The notes beneath the pieces are model-generated. The model was not told the DNA's origin. It ran no database searches and saw nothing but the letters and a program-made list of their open reading frames with translations. The position numbers and the translations under genes were made by a program. Shown piece after piece: positions 6,992 to 9,294 of a stretch of DNA of 9,294 nt. The stretch comes from Desulfobacteraceae bacterium (GTDB lineage: Bacteria; Desulfobacterota; DSM-4660; Desulfatiglandales; Desulfatiglandaceae): assembly GCA_013203065.1 (NCBI GenBank), contig JABMQV010000466.1:1-9294 (forward strand). Direction: 5' to 3'. Position 1 is the first letter of the stretch. Each line of letters starts with the position of its first letter.

Positions 6992-8461
6992 ATGAGTGCC
7001 GAAGATAGACTCAGGTACGAGATTAATAAATGCCGTAATTGCGAGGCATGCAAGACTCTGCTGAATTCTTCATGCGTCCTATTCCCGGAAATGTTCAGGC
7101 TGGTGGATGAAGAGAGGGAAACGGGAGAGAAGATCAGCACCGATGGACTGAGAAAGCTTGTGAACCTGTGTAATTTTTGTGCAGCCTGCCCCTGCTTGGA
7201 CATCCGTGTGGCCATAATGGAGGCAAAAACCGAGTATATGGACAGATATGGCCTGGGGTTTAAGATTCGGCTCATAGAGGACGTTGAGCGCATAGGAAAA
7301 CTGGGTGGCGCGCTTCCCCAACTCACCAATGTCCTGTGCAAAAACAGGGTTGCCAGAAGCTTGATGGAAAAGGGCGTGGGGATTCACATGGATCGTAAAA
7401 TCCCCAGTTTTCCGAAAGAGAACTTTCCAATATGGATCAAAAGACACAAGACGAATATCGAAGCACGGGGAAGAGATAAGAAAAAAGTGGCTTATTTTGT
7501 TGGGTGTAGCGCCAAGTACTTCTTTCCCGAAGTGCCGAAGGCAGTGGTTGAAGTCTTTGAGAGAAACGGCATTGAGGTCTATTATCCGGAACAGCAATGC
7601 TGTGGCATGCCTTCCCTTCTCGAGGGAGACAGGAAATTAACACTGGAATTTGCCCGGTTCCAGGTGCCCGGTTTAGCGGAAGCCGTGGAAGAAGGGTATG
7701 ATATCGTCTGTTCCTGTCCCACGTGTGGATATATGCTGAAGAAAATCTTAAAAGTGGGAGCCTACTATTCCGCAGAATATCGAGACTTGGTAAAATCGAG
7801 TGATGGTTTTGTGAAAATTCCAATAGGTGAGAGCCCATTGTCCTCTACATACGGGGGTTTCGTACATTTCCCTGTAGATCTATTTAAAGGAATGTTGAGG
7901 GACGAAGGTTACTTCTCTTCCATAAGCCCCAAAAAACGGATAATGGTGGCGGAAAACAGTTATGATGTGGGTGAATATTTAAGAATGTTGCATGAACGGG
8001 GTGAACTTGATACGAGGTTTGGGCCTGTCTCTGTAAGGGCGACCTATTACCCCCCATGCCACTTAAGGGAGCAAAGAATAGGAAGAGAGATATTGGTATC
8101 GATACCATCTACACCTTTTCATTTTTCCTTCCGCCTGAAGGAGCAAAGAATAGGAAGGCCGTATCAAGATTTATTGGGTTTGATTCCTGGATTGTCTTTA
8201 GATACAATCAGCGGAGACTATTGCTGCGGCAATGCAGGCATTATGGGCTTTAAGCAGGAGTTCCATCAGTTGTCCATTAAGATCGCAAGCAGGTTGATAG
8301 CAAAAATAAAGAGCATGAACCCAGAAGTGCTTGTAACAGATTGCCTGAGTTGCAGGATACAGTTCAATCAACTCACCCTGTACAAGGTCCTTCATCCCAT
8401 TCAGATTATCGGGGAATCGTACAGCAATTATCAAGAGCAGTCTGAAAGGAAGGCAGTCTGA
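6992..8461 (+). CDS. HdrD/GlpC-like Fe-S oxidoreductase with two CCG domains
   Basis: A 489-residue soluble electron-transfer protein. An N-terminal ferredoxin-like part has C14-x2-C17-x2-C20-x7-C28 and C60-x2-C63-x2-C66-x-C68, likely holding two clusters. The first CCG domain has C172, C203-C204-G205 and C240/C242-x2-C245; the second has C356, C411-C412-G413 and C451-x2-C454. CCG domains bind the unusual 4Fe-4S cluster of heterodisulfide reductase HdrB/HdrD and are found in succinate dehydrogenase SdhE, GlpC and LutA relatives. No membrane helix is visible, so it probably works in the cytoplasm with partners. Next to AOR and the ligase it likely takes or gives the electrons (inference). The second CCG domain carries a 24-residue in-frame insertion near residues 359-388; without it the C356-to-CCG spacing drops from 54 to 30 residues, close to the family norm. 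ATG 6992 follows AAGGAAAG; a 12-residue frame from ATG 6970 overlaps the start. Confidence 0.88.
   Translation: MSAEDRLRYEINKCRNCEACKTLLNSSCVLFPEMFRLVDEERETGEKISTDGLRKLVNLCNFCAACPCLDIRVAIMEAKTEYMDRYGLGFKIRLIEDVERIGKLGGALPQLTNVLCKNRVARSLMEKGVGIHMDRKIPSFPKENFPIWIKRHKTNIEARGRDKKKVAYFVGCSAKYFFPEVPKAVVEVFERNGIEVYYPEQQCCGMPSLLEGDRKLTLEFARFQVPGLAEAVEEGYDIVCSCPTCGYMLKKILKVGAYYSAEYRDLVKSSDGFVKIPIGESPLSSTYGGFVHFPVDLFKGMLRDEGYFSSISPKKRIMVAENSYDVGEYLRMLHERGELDTRFGPVSVRATYYPPCHLREQRIGREILVSIPSTPFHFSFRLKEQRIGRPYQDLLGLIPGLSLDTISGDYCCGNAGIMGFKQEFHQLSIKIASRLIAKIKSMNPEVLVTDCLSCRIQFNQLTLYKVLHPIQIIGESYSNYQEQSERKAV
8068..8157. repeat. 72-bp in-frame insertion flanked by an 18-bp direct repeat, with a 14-bp palindrome
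   Basis: The 18-mer GGAGCAAAGAATAGGAAG occurs at 8068-8085 and, exactly, at 8140-8157, a 72-bp offset (24 codons). Between the copies lie 54 bp unlike the neighbouring sequence, including the perfect palindrome TGGTATCGATACCA (8094-8107). The left flank encodes YYPPCHLREQRIG and the right flank encodes IGRPYQDLLGLIPG; joining them at one repeat copy gives a normal CCG-domain sequence. This is the footprint of an inserted small element with a long target duplication, or of a templated insertion. The protein frame is kept throughout. Confidence 0.75.
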
Positions 8462-8464
8462 AAG
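8437..8464. repeat. 16-bp tandem duplication at the stop codon of the Fe-S gene
   Basis: The unit GCAGTCTGAAAGGAAG (8437-8452) is followed by a partial second copy GCAGTCTGAAAG (8453-8464). The period of 16 shifts the frame, and the second copy supplies the TGA stop (8459-8461). Removing one unit would extend the frame by about 20 codons to a TAG near 8525. The duplication may therefore have reset the C-terminus, beyond the conserved domains. Confidence 0.5.
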
Positions 8465-8877
8465 CGGACTCAGAGACTCCGCCCCAATCAGAGTATTTGC
8501 CCGCCCTGGGGCGACGTGTTTGGAATAGGGCCTTGCCGCTGAAATATTTCAGGACTTGATTCCGATGAACCGGGGCTTCATAAATCAGGCGTGGAATAGG
8601 GAGCAATGGACATTGAATTGATGTCTTTCGAGGATTGGCACTTGATAAATATTTCAATTTAGGTTTAAAATGGTCATAGCCACCGAACACTTATTGACGA
8701 GAGTAATCGGATCATCAAGCACCTGCGGTTCTCCATCACTGACCGTTGCAACCTGAGATGCGGGTCCTGTATGCCCGAAGAGTGAATCCGTTTTGTACCG
8801 CACAGTGAAATACTTTTCTTTGTTTATAAAAGGGTCATTACCGGTCAAAATATTGTGAGTCTAAAAGGAGGTGAGTC
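8462..8877. other. Intergenic stretch between Fe-S gene and third MoaD-like gene
   Basis: 416 bp without an intact gene. It contains the moaA relic (about 8690-8815), a perfect 14-bp palindrome CTGAAATATTTCAG (8539-8552) and two copies of TGGAATAGGG (8521-8530 and 8592-8601). A frame of 18 codons starts at ATG 8607 but shows nothing recognisable. No clear terminator or promoter was seen. Confidence 0.6.
8690..8815 (+). pseudogene. moaA: Relic of the 5' end of moaA (GTP 3',8-cyclase), with internal TGA
   Basis: From 8690 the + frame reads LIDESNRIIKHLRFSITDR, then CNLRCGSC, then MPEE, stop TGA (8783-8785), and in the same frame IRFVPHSEIL. This is the start of MoaA, whose usual form is 'LIDxxxRxIxxLRxSxTDRCNxRCxYCMPEEGIxFVPHxEIL'. 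The CxxxCxxC motif binds the radical-SAM 4Fe-4S cluster; here the usual Tyr before the third Cys is Ser. The TGA stands where GGA (Gly) is expected. Homology ends near 8815, about 42 of some 330 codons. No start codon lies in frame (TAA at 8666-8668 and no ATG after it). The rest of the gene is absent: the next gene's ribosome site begins about 50 bp on. It is a dead fragment. Its position just before a MoaD-like gene suggests an ancestral moaA-moaD pair. Confidence 0.85.
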
Positions 8878-9120
8878 ATGATCATAGAAGCAAAAATATT
8901 CTCCAGCCTCCGTCATTATTTACCAAATTCGCCCAACCATCTGGATGGAGACAAATGGGATATACCGGAAGGAGCAACCGTGGCGCATGCCCTGAAAATG
9001 CTAAACATTACTGAAAAAGAGACCAAGATCCTCCTTATCAATGGCCGTCGTGCTGATATGGAGAGTGTCCTGAACAAAGGGGATGTTTTTCATGTTTTTC
9101 CCCTAATGGCTGGGGGCTAA
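8878..9120 (+). CDS. MoaD/ThiS-like sulfur-carrier protein (third locus)
   Basis: An 80-residue beta-grasp protein. An opening strand 'IIEAKIFSSLRHYLP' is followed by a helix after 'EGATVAHALKMLNI', a strand 'TKILLINGRRADM', and the closing 'LNKGDVFHVFPLMAGG' with the terminal Gly-Gly needed for adenylation and sulfur loading. 'F..LR.YLP' near the start and 'NGRRA....L.DGD.V.VFP...GG' at the end are common to MoaD/ThiS-like proteins. The ribosome site AAGGAGGTGA ends 5 nt before ATG 8878 and is essentially perfect, so this copy is probably well expressed. It differs clearly from the minus-strand copy, so it is not a recent duplicate. Its partner E1 could be the HesA/ThiF protein at 800-1666. 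MoaD rather than ThiS is favoured by the AOR and moaA-relic context. Confidence 0.82.
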   Translation: MIIEAKIFSSLRHYLPNSPNHLDGDKWDIPEGATVAHALKMLNITEKETKILLINGRRADMESVLNKGDVFHVFPLMAGG

Positions 9121-9223
9121 TTCATGGACGGGCGCGTGATTACCATCCTAGCCCGACTTTCCTAGTTAGCAAAACATATTTCTATTTTGGCCGATTTTTC
9201 AACATGTTATATGAGGTTTAACC

Positions 9224-9292
9224 TTACCCTAAAATACTATTTTCTTCTTTCTTGAGCATCAAAATCGACATCAATTGTTGCTGAACTTCAGA
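9224..9292 (-). CDS. Possible C-terminal end of a convergent gene (partial, unrecognised)
   Basis: A minus-strand frame enters from the right edge and ends at TAA 9226-9224, giving 22 residues ending LMLKKEENSILG. The lysine/glutamate mix is protein-like, but the stretch is too short to recognise or to tell from chance. The DNA between it and the MoaD-like gene has only a weak inverted repeat (CGGGC...GCCCG, about 9129-9155). Confidence 0.15.
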   Translation of the reverse strand, partial: SEVQQQLMSILMLKKEENSILG

Positions 9293-9294
9293 AA

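Noticed and set aside
6826..7341. 171-residue minus-strand open frame across the Fe-S gene start
   Set aside because: It is the shadow of the + strand Fe-S gene, whose cysteine motifs are unmistakable; its translation is Ser/Leu-rich without domain features.
8635..8650. TTGGCACTTGATAAAT as a sigma-54 promoter before the third MoaD-like gene
   Set aside because: The -24 half fits, but no TTGC is present at the required spacing.
8783..8785. TGA in the moaA fragment as a selenocysteine codon
   Set aside because: The position is normally glycine, no selenocysteine is known there in MoaA, and the gene lacks a start codon and most of its length.

Overview
The window looks like a piece of a strictly anaerobic bacterium's chromosome, most likely a Desulfobacterota (deltaproteobacterial) sulfate reducer or syntroph. 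This is judged from gene content: a tungsten-type aldehyde ferredoxin oxidoreductase (AOR), an acyl/aryl-CoA ligase, a CCG-domain iron-sulfur protein, a cysteine-poor HesA/MoeB/ThiF protein and several MoaD/ThiS-like small proteins. No rRNA, tRNA, CRISPR array or intact transposon was seen.

Left part (1-2275): the 3' end of a nitroreductase-like gene (1-128, +), a Spy/CpxP/ZraP-like periplasmic protein (324-803, +), and a minus-strand operon whose last gene overlaps the Spy-like gene by 3 bp tail to tail. Reading along the minus strand, this operon is an intact MoaD/ThiS-like protein (2275-2036), a second MoaD/ThiS-like gene broken by two single-base losses and a TGA in place of a glycine codon (about 2034-1659), and a HesA/MoeB/ThiF-like adenylyltransferase (1666-800).

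Middle (2276-3064): about 790 bp of AT-rich DNA between the divergent operons with no convincing gene. It holds two short perfect inverted repeats, a weak terminator-like hairpin and a possible sigma-54 promoter before the AOR gene.

Right part (3065-9294, all +): AOR (3065-4936), a perfect 13-bp hairpin, an AMP-forming CoA ligase (5046-6731), a terminator, a two-CCG-domain Fe-S protein (6992-8461), a short degraded 5' fragment of moaA (about 8690-8815) and a third MoaD/ThiS-like protein with a perfect ribosome binding site (8878-9120).

Inferred joint role: AOR interconverts an aldehyde and its carboxylic acid, the ligase activates the acid to a CoA thioester, and the CCG protein probably passes the electrons on. 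The E1-like and beta-grasp proteins would supply or maturate the tungsten/molybdenum pterin cofactor. The substrate cannot be read from sequence.

The most noteworthy signals are not intact genes. They are a 72-bp in-frame insertion in the Fe-S gene, flanked by an exact 18-bp direct repeat and carrying a 14-bp palindrome; the moaA relic; the MoaD pseudogene; and the perfect hairpin between AOR and ligase. The cofactor genes around AOR appear to be partly decaying while the catalytic genes stay intact.
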